NCBI GenBank assembly: GCA_036946405.1
Contig: JAQIJC010000001.1
Location: forward strand, 1,867,001 to 1,931,000
From: Sphingomonas phyllosphaerae
GTDB taxonomy: Bacteria; Pseudomonadota; Alphaproteobacteria; Sphingomonadales; Sphingomonadaceae
DNA length: 64,000 nucleotides
Reading direction: 5' to 3'
Part shown: piece after piece, positions 19,051 to 27,401 of the stretch
Layout of the letters: every line of letters begins with the position of its first letter
Numbering within the stretch: the first letter of the stretch is position 1
Translations under genes and position numbers: made by a program
The notes under the pieces: model-generated
Database searches by the model: none
What the model was told of the DNA's origin: nothing
Seen by the model: only the letters and a program-made list of their open reading frames with translations

Positions 19051-19620
19051 TCAGCGGCAGACCACCTGACCGCGATCGACCTGCTGGCCGAGCAGCGCAC
19101 CGCCGCCCGCACCGATCAGCGTGCCCAGCAGGCGCGACCCGCCGCCGGCGATGATGTTGCCGAGTGCGCCGCCCGCCAGGCCGCCGACGATTAGACCGGT
19201 CGTGCCGTCGTTGCGGCGGCAGTAATAGCGACCGTCATTGCCGCGATAGATGCGATCGTTGCGGGTCAGCGCGCGCTGCCGATAATAGCGTCCGTCACGG
19301 TAATAACGGTCGGCGTAATAGCGGCGTTGGCCCGGCTCGAGTCGGTTGTAGTCGTAACGTCCCGACTGGCGCCAGTCGCGCAGGCGATCGTTGCGGTCGC
19401 GCCGCGCGTCGCGCACGTTGTCGCGATATTCGCGCCGCGCGTTGCGAACGTCGCGGCGAGAATCGGCATCGCGCAGGTCCTCGCGATATTCCTTGCGCGC
19501 GTCGCGCACGTCCTCCCGATACTCGCGGTTCGCCTCGCGCGGACGCTGGGCCTGCGCCGGCGCGGCCGACATCGCGGTCAATGCGGTTGCGCCAAGCACC
19601 GCCGCCATGATGATACGCAT
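19051..19620 (-). CDS. Secreted glycine-zipper 2TM protein with a charged repeat region
   Basis: 189 residues. A signal peptide (MRIIMAAVLGATALTAMSAA) is cut after APAQAQ. Residues about 28-80 are an Arg/Glu/Asp/Tyr-rich repeat built on an 11-residue theme such as EYREDVRDARK, EYREDLRDADS and EYRDNVRDARR. A tyrosine-rich stretch (RRYYADRYYRDGRYYRQ) follows. The C-terminus is a glycine-zipper hairpin (GLIVGGLAGGALGNIIAG, then GTLIGAGGGALLGQQVD), expected to insert in a membrane. GGGAG precedes the ATG at 19620. A shorter paralogue lies at 20256. Confidence 0.85.
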   Translation of the reverse strand: MRIIMAAVLGATALTAMSAAPAQAQRPREANREYREDVRDARKEYREDLRDADSRRDVRNARREYRDNVRDARRDRNDRLRDWRQSGRYDYNRLEPGQRRYYADRYYRDGRYYRQRALTRNDRIYRGNDGRYYCRRNDGTTGLIVGGLAGGALGNIIAGGGSRLLGTLIGAGGGALLGQQVDRGQVVCR

Positions 19621-19717
19621 CACTTGCTCCCTTCTGCTAATCAGAGTTAGGGGAGAACGACGGCGGCGGACGCAGGTTGCGTGAACACAATACTACTTTG
19701 CGTTCATTTGCGGGACA

Positions 19718-20146
19718 TTATTGCACGAGTTCGTGCGTCAGACTGATCTCGGCCTTCAACAACTTCGACACCGGGCAGTTCGCCTTGGCATCCTGGGCGA
19801 TGCGCGTGAATTCTTCGGCGTCGATGCCCGGCACCTTCGCCTTCAGGTGGAGTTTGGAGGAGGTGATCGTAAAGCCGTCGCCATCCTTGTCGACCGTGAC
19901 GCGGGCATCGGTCTCCAGCGTTCCGTCATGATAGCCCGCGCCGGCAAGGGCGAAGCTGAGCGCCATCGTGAAGCAACTGGCGTGCGCGGCCGCGATCAGT
20001 TCCTCGGGGTTGGTTCCCGGACCGTCCTCGAACCGCGACCCGAAGCCGTAGCGCGCGTCGCTGAGCACGCCCGACTGTGTCGATGTCCAGCCGTTGCCGT
20101 CCTTGCCGAAACCTTCGTAGCGCGCCGATCCGCTGCGGGTGGGCAT
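19718..20146 (-). CDS. OsmC family peroxiredoxin
   Basis: 142 residues, typical for OsmC proteins, which reduce organic hydroperoxides with two cysteines. AAAHASCFTMALSFALAGAG holds the first catalytic cysteine and DAKANCPVSKLL the second; NPEELIAAAHASC is the family's core. It sits between two glycine-zipper genes, all on the minus strand. This suggests, but does not show, a shared envelope-stress role. Confidence 0.93.
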   Translation of the reverse strand: MPTRSGSARYEGFGKDGNGWTSTQSGVLSDARYGFGSRFEDGPGTNPEELIAAAHASCFTMALSFALAGAGYHDGTLETDARVTVDKDGDGFTITSSKLHLKAKVPGIDAEEFTRIAQDAKANCPVSKLLKAEISLTHELVQ

Positions 20147-20168
20147 GTCCTGCTCTCCTTGTCACACG

Positions 20169-20203
20169 AAAAAGGGCGCGATCCGCGTCCCGGATCGCGC
20201 CCC
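20169..20203 (-). terminator. Intrinsic terminator downstream of the 101-residue glycine-zipper gene
   Basis: GGGCGCGATCC (20174-20184) pairs perfectly with GGATCGCGCCC (20192-20202) around a seven-base loop. On the minus strand the stem is followed by five T. It separates the glycine-zipper gene from osmC. Confidence 0.92.
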
Positions 20204-20255
20204 ACAAACGTCCATCGGCGCATAAAGGCGCACCGATGGTGCTATTTTCGGAGCA

Positions 20256-20561
20256 TCAACGGCACTGACGCTTGCCGCTGCGCTCGATCTCGCGCCCGGC
20301 CAGCGCGCCGCCGACACCGCCCAGCACCGTGCCGAGCGTCCGGTCGCCACGCGAGTCGATCGTACGGCCGAGCAGGCCGCCCGCGACCGCGCCGACGACC
20401 AGCCCGGTGGTGCCGTCGGGCTTGCGGCAGCGCAGGCGACCGTCGTTGCCGCGCCATTCGCGATACTTGTGGCGACGCTGCGCATCGGCGTCGACCGTGG
20501 TGGCGACCAGCGTCGGCGCGACCATCGCGAAGGCACCAACAGCAAGCATGAGGCTACGCAT
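20256..20561 (-). CDS. Secreted glycine-zipper 2TM protein (short paralogue)
   Basis: 101 residues. A signal peptide (MRSLMLAVGAFAMVAPTLVA) is followed by RRHKYREWRGNDGRLRCRKP and the glycine-zipper hairpin (TTGLVVGAVAGGLLGRTID, then TVLGGVGGALAGREIERS), ending in KRQCR. The last third aligns with the 189-residue protein at 19051 (both have NDGR-Y/L-x-CR, TTGL, and end in -CR), so the two are probably paralogues. Function is unknown; related proteins sit in the outer membrane or periplasm. Confidence 0.85.
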   Translation of the reverse strand: MRSLMLAVGAFAMVAPTLVATTVDADAQRRHKYREWRGNDGRLRCRKPDGTTGLVVGAVAGGLLGRTIDSRGDRTLGTVLGGVGGALAGREIERSGKRQCR

Positions 20562-20737
20562 GTAACAATCTCCCGTTCATTCAATCGTGATGCGACCGAA
20601 ACGTGTTTCTTTTAGCGCAGTTGCATGAACCTGTAACAACGTCGCGTTCATCCTGAGACAGGCAGACGGCGCATGCGGGCGAGCGCCCCCTTCGAAGCGA
20701 CATTGCACAGCGTCGACGGCCGTGTAGAGGGCAAGCG

Positions 20738-21190
20738 ATGGACTGGAATCCGACCGTGATGGCGCGCTACCTGCTGGAAACCCCGTCGGTCGCCGGCCAC
20801 GGTGGTCGGCTGGGGCAGCGGTATCACGCGCATGGCGACGACTGGATCGAGGTCGCGCAGCCGTGGCATGAAGGCCTGGTCGGCGACGAAGAAACGGGCA
20901 TCATCGCTTCCGGGCCAATCATCGCCCTGATGGACGTCGCGACCAGCCTTGCGGTCTGGCATCGCTGCAACGCCTTCGTCGCCCATGCCACGCTGGATCT
21001 GCGCGTCGACTATCTTCGCCCGGCGCGTCCGCACCAGACCGTGATCGGACGGGGCGAGTGCCTGCGCGTCACCCGCTCGATCGCCTTCACGCGCGGGATC
21101 GCGCACGACGGCGACCCCGACGATCCGGTCGCGCATGTCGCGGCGACGTTCATGGCGACCACCGGCAGCTATCCGCGGGTGGCCGCGTGA
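20738..21190 (+). CDS. PaaI-type acyl-CoA thioesterase (hotdog fold), first of two
   Basis: 150 residues. The hotdog pattern IIASGPIIALMDVATSLAVW (acid-turn-helix region) and NAFVAHATLDLRVDYLRPAR (strand with the conserved D-x-R/H-x-x-Y) is that of the PaaI family, which hydrolyses acyl-CoA esters. It overlaps the next gene by four bases (stop TGA within GTGA), giving a coupled thioesterase pair. No acyl-CoA pathway genes are near, so the substrate is unknown. Confidence 0.85.
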   Translation: MDWNPTVMARYLLETPSVAGHGGRLGQRYHAHGDDWIEVAQPWHEGLVGDEETGIIASGPIIALMDVATSLAVWHRCNAFVAHATLDLRVDYLRPARPHQTVIGRGECLRVTRSIAFTRGIAHDGDPDDPVAHVAATFMATTGSYPRVAA

Positions 21191-21570
21191 CCTTGCCGCC
21201 CTATGCGCAGCTGCTGGGCGTCACGCTGGAGCTGGTCGATGACGTGCCGGAGATCGTGATGCCGTTCGGGCAGCATGTCGTCGGTCGCCCCGGCTATCTT
21301 CAGGGCGGCGCGATCGCCGGGCTGCTGGAGGTCGCGGCGGTGGCGGCGGTGCGCCATGCGCTGGCCGCCGAGGCGGCAAGGATCAAGCCGATCAACGCCA
21401 CGGTCGATTTCATGCGCGGCGGGCGCGATCACGTCACGCGTGCGGCGGGCGAGATCACGCGGCTGGGCGCGCGGATCGCGACCGTTACCGCGGTGGCGTG
21501 GCAGGACGATCGTGCGCGTCCGATCGCCAGCGCGCGGATGAACTATCTGATCGAGCGCGTGACCGGATGA
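21187..21570 (+). CDS. PaaI-type acyl-CoA thioesterase (hotdog fold), second of two
   Basis: 127 residues from a GTG that overlaps the previous stop. VGRPGYLQGGAIAGLLEVAA holds the glycine-rich turn and catalytic-region glutamate; INATVDFMRGGRDHVTRAAG is the following strand. It differs enough from its upstream neighbour that it is a diverged paralogue, not a recent copy. The two may form a heteromeric hotdog enzyme; this is inference from the coupling. Confidence 0.83.
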   Translation: MTLPPYAQLLGVTLELVDDVPEIVMPFGQHVVGRPGYLQGGAIAGLLEVAAVAAVRHALAAEAARIKPINATVDFMRGGRDHVTRAAGEITRLGARIATVTAVAWQDDRARPIASARMNYLIERVTG

Positions 21571-22202
21571 CCCCACCGCTCGATCCGGTCGTGTTGCTGC
21601 CCGCCTTCGCGCCGTGGCTGGACGTGGCGGGATTGGCGGTGTTCGCCGCATCGGGGGCGCTGGCGGCGGCGCGACGTGCGCAGACGCCGGTGACATTGGC
21701 CTTCTTCGCGCTCGTCACCGGGGTCGGCGGCGGGACGGTGCGTGACCTGCTGATCGGCGCGCCGGTCTTCTGGGTCCACGATTCGCGCGTCGCGGCGGTG
21801 TGTCTGCTGGTCGCGGGAGTGATCTGGATCACGCCGGAACGCTGGTGGCGCGGCGCGGCGCTCGACTGGTTCGATGCGGTCGGGCTCGCCGCCTACGCGG
21901 TCTATGGTGCAGCGAAGGCGCTCGGCTATGGCGTGCCGCCGCTTCCGGCCGCGCTGATGGGCGTGGTGACGGGATGTGTCGGCGGGATCATCCGCGACGT
22001 GCTGGCGGGTGAGCCGTCGATCCTGATGCGCCCGGAATTGTACGTCACCGCCGCGGCGCTGGCGGCGGGCTGCTATGTGGGGCTGCGCGAGCTGGGGATG
22101 GTGCCGTGGCACGCCGCGGTGATCGCGGCGGTCGCGGGCTTCGCGCTGCGTGCTGCAGCGATCCGGTTCAAGCTGGCGTTGCCGGCCTATGGGGAGGGGT
22201 AG
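21567..22202 (+). CDS. Trimeric intracellular cation (TRIC) channel family protein
   Basis: 211 residues with seven hydrophobic segments. Two homologous halves show the family motifs: FALVTGVGGGTVRDLLIGAP and GVVTGCVGGIIRDVLAGEPS, each with the GGGxxRD pore element; prokaryotic TRIC homologues (UPF0126) conduct K+ or Na+. The ATG at 21567 overlaps the thioesterase stop (ATGA), so it is the third gene of the operon. Confidence 0.92.
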   Translation: MTPPLDPVVLLPAFAPWLDVAGLAVFAASGALAAARRAQTPVTLAFFALVTGVGGGTVRDLLIGAPVFWVHDSRVAAVCLLVAGVIWITPERWWRGAALDWFDAVGLAAYAVYGAAKALGYGVPPLPAALMGVVTGCVGGIIRDVLAGEPSILMRPELYVTAAALAAGCYVGLRELGMVPWHAAVIAAVAGFALRAAAIRFKLALPAYGEG

Positions 22203-22208
22203 GTACGT

Positions 22209-22234
22209 GTCGCCCCTGCGTAGGCAGGGGCGAC
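22209..22234. repeat. Single-hairpin repeat, family F
   Basis: GTCGCCCCTGC (22209-22219) and GCAGGGGCGAC (22224-22234) form a perfect 11-bp stem with a four-base loop. It lies between the convergent TRIC and cysH genes and has no T run, so a terminator role is uncertain. The same stem is used twice in the element at 60664. Confidence 0.8.
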
Positions 22235-22262
22235 GCGATATAGGCGGAATTGAGCGGGGCGA

Positions 22263-23036
22263 TCAGAACGCCGGCTCTTCGCCCGGCTTCTCCGCGACAT
22301 GGATGCCGCACTCGACCTTGTCCCAGCCGCGCCAGCGCCCGGCGCGCGGATCTTCGCCGGGGCGGACCTTCGAGGTGCACGGCGCGCAGCCGATCGACAG
22401 GTAGCCCTGCGCCTCCAGCGGATGCCGCGGCAGGTCGTGCTCGGCGAAATAGCCGTCGAGCTTTTCCTTCGACCAGTCGGCGAGCGGGTTGATCTTCAAC
22501 CGGCCCTCATCCTCCTCGAAGCGCGGTAGCGCGAGGCGGGTCTTGGCCTGGAAGCCCTTGCGACCCGAAATCCATGACTGGAACGGCAGCAACGCGCGGC
22601 GCAGCGGCTCGACCTTGCGCAAGTCGCAGCAACCGTCGGGATCGTAGGACCAGCGCAGCCCCTTCTCGTCCTTCAGCCGCAACAACCGCGGATCGGGGCG
22701 GAACACGCGCAGGTCGGTCAGCCCCAGCCGCTCGGACAATTCGTCGCGATAGGCGAGGGTTTCCCCGAACATCTTCTGCGTGTTGGTGAAGATCACCGGC
22801 ACGTCGCGGTCGACCGAGGCGATCATGTGCAGCAGCACCGCTGACTCCGCCCCGAACGACGATACCGCCGCGATCCGGCCGGCCAGCTCGCCGGTCAGCA
22901 GCTCGCGCAGCATGTCGGGTGCGGACACGCCTTCGAACCGCGCCTGCATCGCCGCGGCATCGGCGGCGGTGAAGGCGGGGCGGACGTCGATGACGTCCAG
23001 ATCATGCAGGGGCAGATCGTGAGCCGGCTTACCCAT
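22263..23036 (-). CDS. cysH: Assimilatory adenylyl-sulfate / phosphoadenylyl-sulfate reductase
   Basis: 257 residues. CysH reduces activated sulfate to sulfite. AAVSSFGAESAVLLHMIASV is the PP-loop, and VIFTNTQKMFGET follows. The cysteine pairs GCCDLRKVEPL (near residue 140) and GCAPCT (near 225) are the four ligands of a [4Fe-4S] cluster, so by family knowledge it should be an APS reductase rather than the cluster-free PAPS enzyme. ECGIH near the C-terminus carries the catalytic cysteine. It is last in the operon and overlaps DUF934 by eight bases. Confidence 0.95.
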   Translation of the reverse strand: MGKPAHDLPLHDLDVIDVRPAFTAADAAAMQARFEGVSAPDMLRELLTGELAGRIAAVSSFGAESAVLLHMIASVDRDVPVIFTNTQKMFGETLAYRDELSERLGLTDLRVFRPDPRLLRLKDEKGLRWSYDPDGCCDLRKVEPLRRALLPFQSWISGRKGFQAKTRLALPRFEEDEGRLKINPLADWSKEKLDGYFAEHDLPRHPLEAQGYLSIGCAPCTSKVRPGEDPRAGRWRGWDKVECGIHVAEKPGEEPAF

Positions 23037-23490
23037 GGCGTAATTTCCAGACCGGGACCGCCGCGTCGGCGGCCTTCTGATAGACATGATCATAACGCTC
23101 CAGCGCGCGCTTGAGCACGACCGGATCGACCGCCGCGTGCGGCGCGAAAGCGTCGAAGCCACACCGGCGCATCAACGGGATCTGATCGACCAGCACGTCG
23201 CCCTCGGCGCGCAGCTCGCCGGTATAGCCCGCCTCGCGCAGGATCCGCGCGACCGAATAGCCGCGCCCGTCGCGGAACGTCGGGAACGACACCTCGACCA
23301 GCGCCAGCCGGTCGAGATGCGGGATCAGCGCGCGCGCATCGTCGCCGGGCTCGATCCGCACCGCGGTCGCGTTCGACTGGCCGGCAAGAAAGGCGTCGAG
23401 CGTCACCGCCGGCTCCTCGTGCACGCCGCCGTCGCGGAAGCGCAGATGCGCGCGGTCGTCGATTAGGTCGACCTCGAACGCCTCAACCAT
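23029..23490 (-). CDS. DUF934 domain-containing protein, sulfite-reduction operon
   Basis: 153 residues. The conserved core SFPTFRDGRGYSVARILRE (residues about 78-96), followed by GDVLVDQIPLMRRCGFDAF, defines DUF934. The function is unproven; it is almost always found next to sulfite or nitrite reductase genes and is thought of as an accessory or electron-transfer factor. It overlaps cysI by eight bases and cysH by eight bases, so all three are translationally coupled. Confidence 0.92.
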   Translation of the reverse strand: MVEAFEVDLIDDRAHLRFRDGGVHEEPAVTLDAFLAGQSNATAVRIEPGDDARALIPHLDRLALVEVSFPTFRDGRGYSVARILREAGYTGELRAEGDVLVDQIPLMRRCGFDAFAPHAAVDPVVLKRALERYDHVYQKAADAAVPVWKLRHG

Positions 23491-25114
23491 AGATCGCCTC
23501 CTTGAACGGCTGCATCCCCACGCGGCGATAGGTGTCGACGAAGCGTTCACCGGTCTCGCGGATGCGGACATAGGTGTCGGTGACGCGCTCGATCGCATCG
23601 ACCACGCCATCCTCGTCGAAGCCGGGGCCGGTGATCTTGCCGAGCGACACGTCCTCCGCGCCCGAACCGCCGAGCAGCAGCTGGTAATTCTCGGTGCCCT
23701 TCCGGTCGACGCCGAGGATGCCGATATGCCCGGCGTGATGGTGGCCGCAGGCGTTGATGCAGCCGCTGATCTTGAGCTTCAATTCGCCGAGAACGCGCTG
23801 GCGGTCGAGGTCGGCGAAGCGCTGCCCGATCTTCTGCGCGAGCGGGATCGAGCGCGCATTGGCGAGCGCGCAATAATCGAGCCCGGGGCAGGCGATGATG
23901 TCGCTGATCAGGTCGAGGTTGGCGTCGGCCAACCCGGCCTCGGCGAGCGCCTCCCACACCGCCTTCAGATCGGCGACGCGGACGTGCGGCAGGACGATGT
24001 TCTGCGCATGCGTCACGCGCAGCTCGTCGAAGCTGTAGCGCTCGGCGAGGTCGGCCATGACGTCGATCTGCTCGGCGGAAGCGTCGCCGGGGATGCCGCC
24101 GATCGGCTTGAGCGAGATGGTGACGATCGCTTGGCCCGGCTGCTTGTGCGCGCGGACGTTCTGGTCGAGCCACACCGCGAAATCCGGGTCGCTGCGATCC
24201 GCGACCGCGCCGTCATCGGCGGCGAAGGCGGGCGCGGCGAACATCGCGCTGATCCGCGCCAGTTCGGCGGCGGGCGGGTCGATGCCGAGCTGGCGGACCT
24301 GTGCGAATTCCTCCTCGACCTCGGCGCGATACTTGTCGGCGCCCAGTTCGTGGATCAGGATCTTGATCCGCGCCTTGTAGATATTGTCGCGCCGGCCGTA
24401 GCGATTGTAGACGCGCAGGCACGCCTCCAGATAGCTCATCAGCTGGTCGGCGGGGATGAAGTCCTTGATCTCCGGCGCAATCATCGGGGTGCGGCCCATC
24501 CCGCCGCCGACGAACACCTTGGCGCCGAGCACCCCGTCTCGCTCGAGCAATTGCAGCCCGATGTCGTGGAGCCGCATCGCCACACGATCTTCTTCGGCCG
24601 CGATCACCGCGATCTTGAACTTGCGTGGCAGGTAGCTGAATTCGGGGTGGAAGGTGCTCCACTGCCGCAGCAATTCCGCGAACGGGCGCGGATCGGTCAC
24701 CTCGTCGGCGGCCGCGCCCGCGAACTGGTCCGAGCTGATGTTGCGGATGCAATTGCCGCTGGTCTGGATCGCGTGCATCTCGACCGTCGCCAGCTCGGCG
24801 AGGATGTCGGCAGCGTCCTCCAGCTTGATCCAATTATACTGGATGTTCTGGCGGGTGGTGAAATGGCCGTAGCCGCGGTCGTACTTGCGCGCGACATGGG
24901 CCAGCATCCGCATCTGCCGCGCATTCAGCGTGCCATAAGGCACCGCGACGCGCAGCATATAGGCGTGCAGTTGAAGGTAGAGTCCGTTCATCAGCCGCAG
25001 CGGCTTGAACTGATCCTCGCTCAGCTCGCCCGACAGCCGCCGCTGGCACTGGTCGCGGAACTCCTCGACCCGCGCATCGACGATCGACTGGTCATATTCG
25101 TCGTACTTGTACAT
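23483..25114 (-). CDS. cysI: Siroheme-dependent sulfite (or nitrite) reductase, hemoprotein subunit
   Basis: 543 residues. The enzyme reduces sulfite to sulfide with six electrons on a coupled siroheme-[4Fe-4S] centre. The cluster ligands are visible as ACPGLDYCALA (C-x5-C, near residue 410) and SGCINACGHHHAGH (C-x3-C, near 455). Both nitrite/sulfite reductase half-repeats occur, the N-terminal one with RQNIQYNWIKL and SGNCIRNI. No CysJ flavoprotein gene is present, so the electron donor is probably a ferredoxin or the DUF2849/DUF934 proteins (inference). Context with cysH supports sulfite as substrate. Confidence 0.94.
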   Translation of the reverse strand: MYKYDEYDQSIVDARVEEFRDQCQRRLSGELSEDQFKPLRLMNGLYLQLHAYMLRVAVPYGTLNARQMRMLAHVARKYDRGYGHFTTRQNIQYNWIKLEDAADILAELATVEMHAIQTSGNCIRNISSDQFAGAAADEVTDPRPFAELLRQWSTFHPEFSYLPRKFKIAVIAAEEDRVAMRLHDIGLQLLERDGVLGAKVFVGGGMGRTPMIAPEIKDFIPADQLMSYLEACLRVYNRYGRRDNIYKARIKILIHELGADKYRAEVEEEFAQVRQLGIDPPAAELARISAMFAAPAFAADDGAVADRSDPDFAVWLDQNVRAHKQPGQAIVTISLKPIGGIPGDASAEQIDVMADLAERYSFDELRVTHAQNIVLPHVRVADLKAVWEALAEAGLADANLDLISDIIACPGLDYCALANARSIPLAQKIGQRFADLDRQRVLGELKLKISGCINACGHHHAGHIGILGVDRKGTENYQLLLGGSGAEDVSLGKITGPGFDEDGVVDAIERVTDTYVRIRETGERFVDTYRRVGMQPFKEAIYG

Positions 25115-25154
25115 CGTTGCTTCCTCGATCCCCGCGCAGGCGGCGGGGAGGGGT

Positions 25155-25451
25155 TCAGATCACCCAGTCGCCCGCGAGGGCGTCGGCGGGCTTGAGCGTC
25201 AGATCGGGGCGGACGGTCGGGCCGAGCGCGCGGATCCGGTCCTTGATATGCGCCGGGCGCGGACCGTCGGGGGTCTGGCTCGCCTCAATCACATAGGGGA
25301 CGTTGACGCGCCGCGCGGCCTCTTCCTCGCGCGCGATCGCCTCGGCGCGCTCGCCGGCGTCGCCGGCCTCGGCGATGTGGCGCGACCAGTCGCGGCCGGT
25401 CCACCACACCACGTCGCCGGTCGCCAGATCGTTGCCGGTCACCAGCCTCAT
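25155..25451 (-). CDS. DUF2849 domain-containing protein
   Basis: 98 residues. TGDVVWWTGRDWSRHIAEAG in the first half and VPYVIEASQTPDGPRPAHIK in the second are family hallmarks. DUF2849 genes are found mostly between cobA and the sulfite reductase in alphaproteobacteria; the role is unknown. The start overlaps with the end of cobA by four bases, and cysI follows after 40 bases. Confidence 0.9.
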   Translation of the reverse strand: MRLVTGNDLATGDVVWWTGRDWSRHIAEAGDAGERAEAIAREEEAARRVNVPYVIEASQTPDGPRPAHIKDRIRALGPTVRPDLTLKPADALAGDWVI

Positions 25452-26236
25452 GCCATCGTCTCCACCACCTTCGCATAGCCCGCCAGCCGGTCCTCGGCGT
25501 CGGACAGTTCCACCACCTCGCCGACGACGATGATCGCCGGGCTCGCCACCTGCTCGCGCGACACCATCGCGCCGAGATCGGCGAGCAACGTGCGCAGCGC
25601 CCGATGGCCGGGCAACGTGCCCTTCTCCAGCACCGCGACCGGCATGTCAGGGGCGACGCCGTCGGCCATCAGCTTGTCGGCGATCGCCTCGGCGGTGGCG
25701 ACGCCCATGTAGATCACCAGCGTCCGACCCTGCCCGGCGAGCCCCGACCAGTCCTGATCGGTCAGCCCCTTGCACTGGCCGGCAACGAAGGTGACCGCCG
25801 AGCTGTGATCGCGATGGGTGAGCGGCAGCATCGCCTCGGCGGCGCAGCCGAGCGCCGCCGACACGCCCGGGATCACCTCGACCGCCAAACCGGCGGCGCG
25901 CACCGCCTCGACCTCTTCGCCGCCGCGCCCGAAAATGAACGGATCGCCGCCCTTCAGCCGCACGACGACGCTGCCGGCCATGACGTGCGCGACGATCAGC
26001 GCGTTGATCGCCTCCTGTGGCAGTGTGTGCCGCGCGCGGCGCTTGGCGACCGAGATGCGGTGCGCTTCGGGGGGAGCGAGATCGAGGACGCGCGCGTCGA
26101 TCAGCCCGTCGTGGACGACGACATCGGCGCAGCGCAGCGCCTCCACCGCACGGACGGTGAGCAGGCCGGGATCGCCAGGGCCGGCACCGACGAGGATGAC
26201 GCGACCGCGCGCGTCGGGATCAAGAAGCGTCGCCAT
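25448..26236 (-). CDS. cobA: Uroporphyrinogen-III C-methyltransferase
   Basis: 262 residues, a single-domain SUMT. It methylates uroporphyrinogen III twice to precorrin-2, the precursor of siroheme. VILVGAGPGDPGLLTVRAVE is the SAM-binding loop; DPFIFGRGGEEVEAV and VIPGVSAALGCAAEAMLPLT are the next blocks. The family's CysG oxidase/chelatase domain is absent. As first gene of the sulfite reduction operon it supplies siroheme to CysI. The ATG at 26236 is preferred because similarity starts at the MATLLDPDARGRV segment. Confidence 0.95.
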   Translation of the reverse strand: MATLLDPDARGRVILVGAGPGDPGLLTVRAVEALRCADVVVHDGLIDARVLDLAPPEAHRISVAKRRARHTLPQEAINALIVAHVMAGSVVVRLKGGDPFIFGRGGEEVEAVRAAGLAVEVIPGVSAALGCAAEAMLPLTHRDHSSAVTFVAGQCKGLTDQDWSGLAGQGRTLVIYMGVATAEAIADKLMADGVAPDMPVAVLEKGTLPGHRALRTLLADLGAMVSREQVASPAIIVVGEVVELSDAEDRLAGYAKVVETMA

Positions 26237-26358
26237 GATGCCATCGCACATGGGGCAGGCCAGCGGGGGGTGCAATCGAGCGATGCTTGGCGGTGGCGTA
26301 GGATTGGTTTTGTGGTTGTTGTTGTTGGGGGTGGGGTGGACACAGCAGTGCCCACCAT

Positions 26359-26453
26359 CGTCATCCCCGCGAAGGCGGGGATCCAGACGCGCAAGTCTGT
26401 CGATAGAAGCGCGAGGACATAGTTTCTGGATCCCCGCCTACGCGGGAATGACG
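26359..26453. repeat. Paired-hairpin intergenic repeat, family A copy 1
   Basis: The left arm CGTCATCCCCGCGAAGGCGG plus GGATCCAGA is mirrored by TCTGGATCCCCGCC and TACGCGGGAATGACG. The outer arms form one long imperfect stem and each arm also folds on itself. Other copies lie at 42363 and 55733. It lies between the start of cobA and the end of the DUF808 gene; nothing else is seen in 26237-26463. Confidence 0.87.
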
Positions 26454-26463
26454 AGACGGGACG

Positions 26464-27378
26464 TCAATGCCGCGCCGCATGAACCTTGTGCATGACCAGC
26501 GCGATCACCCCGCCGACGATCAGCCCGAACACCCCCGCAATGCCCGCGCTCACCAGCCAGCCGAGCGCCCCGCCGCCTGCACCCTCGGCGAGATGGTGGA
26601 CGAACGCGGCCGGCGCGGGCACGCCGACGTCGGCGGCATTGTGGATCAGCAGGTCGCCGCCGACCCACAGCATCGCCGCAGTGCCGACGACCGTCAGTAC
26701 CTGCATCAGCACCGGCACGCCCTTCACCAGCCCGCGCCCGATCGCCTGCGCCGCTGTCGAGGGGCGCTGCGCCAGATACAGGCCGACATCGTCCGCCTTC
26801 ACGATCAGCGCGACGACGCCGTAGACGCCCGCGGTGATCGCCACCGCGACGAGCGCCAGCGTCACCGCCTGCGTCAGCAGCGGCTGGTCCGAAACCTCTC
26901 GCAGCGCGATCACCATGATCTCGGCCGACAGGATGAAGTCGGTGCGGATCGCGCCCGAAACCTTCTGCTTTTCCAGTGCGACCGGATCGGTGATGACCGT
27001 TTCCTCGTCCGCGCCATGACCGCCGGATACCGCCTCGATCACCTTTTCCGCGCCCTCGAAGCACAGGAACGCGCCGCCCAGCATCAGCAGCGGCGCAAGC
27101 GCCCAAGGTGCGACCGCGCTCAGGATCAGCGCGGCGGGCAGCAGGAACAGCAACTTGTTGCGGATCGAGCCGAGCGCGATCTTGCCGATGATCGGCAGCT
27201 CGCGCTTCGGCGAGAGCCCGACGACATAGCGCGGGGTGACCGCGGTATCGTCGATCACCACCCCCGCCGCCTTCGTCCCCGCCTTGGTGGCGGCCGCCCC
27301 GACATCGTCGAGCGATGCCGCCGCCAGCCGCGTCAGTCCGGCGATATCGTCGAGCAGCGCGACCAGTCCGCTTGCCAT
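26464..27378 (-). CDS. DUF808 family membrane protein (YedI-like)
   Basis: 304 residues. MASGLVALLDDIAGLTRLAA and VVGLSPKRELPIIGKIALGS are hallmarks of DUF808. Seven or more hydrophobic segments follow, including LLFLLPAALILSAVAPWAL, ALVAVAITAGVYGVVALI and SAGIAGVFGLIVGGVIALV. Function is unknown. The frame continues upstream of 27378 but without similarity. It lies 24 bases before the start-side end of astD, with both on the minus strand. Confidence 0.92.
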   Translation of the reverse strand: MASGLVALLDDIAGLTRLAAASLDDVGAAATKAGTKAAGVVIDDTAVTPRYVVGLSPKRELPIIGKIALGSIRNKLLFLLPAALILSAVAPWALAPLLMLGGAFLCFEGAEKVIEAVSGGHGADEETVITDPVALEKQKVSGAIRTDFILSAEIMVIALREVSDQPLLTQAVTLALVAVAITAGVYGVVALIVKADDVGLYLAQRPSTAAQAIGRGLVKGVPVLMQVLTVVGTAAMLWVGGDLLIHNAADVGVPAPAAFVHHLAEGAGGGALGWLVSAGIAGVFGLIVGGVIALVMHKVHAARH

Positions 27379-27401
27379 TGTCTGTCGATCCTTGTTGGGG
27401 G

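Noticed and set aside
22209..22234. Terminator between the TRIC gene and cysH
   Set aside because: The stem is perfect but has no T run on either strand and matches repeat family F.
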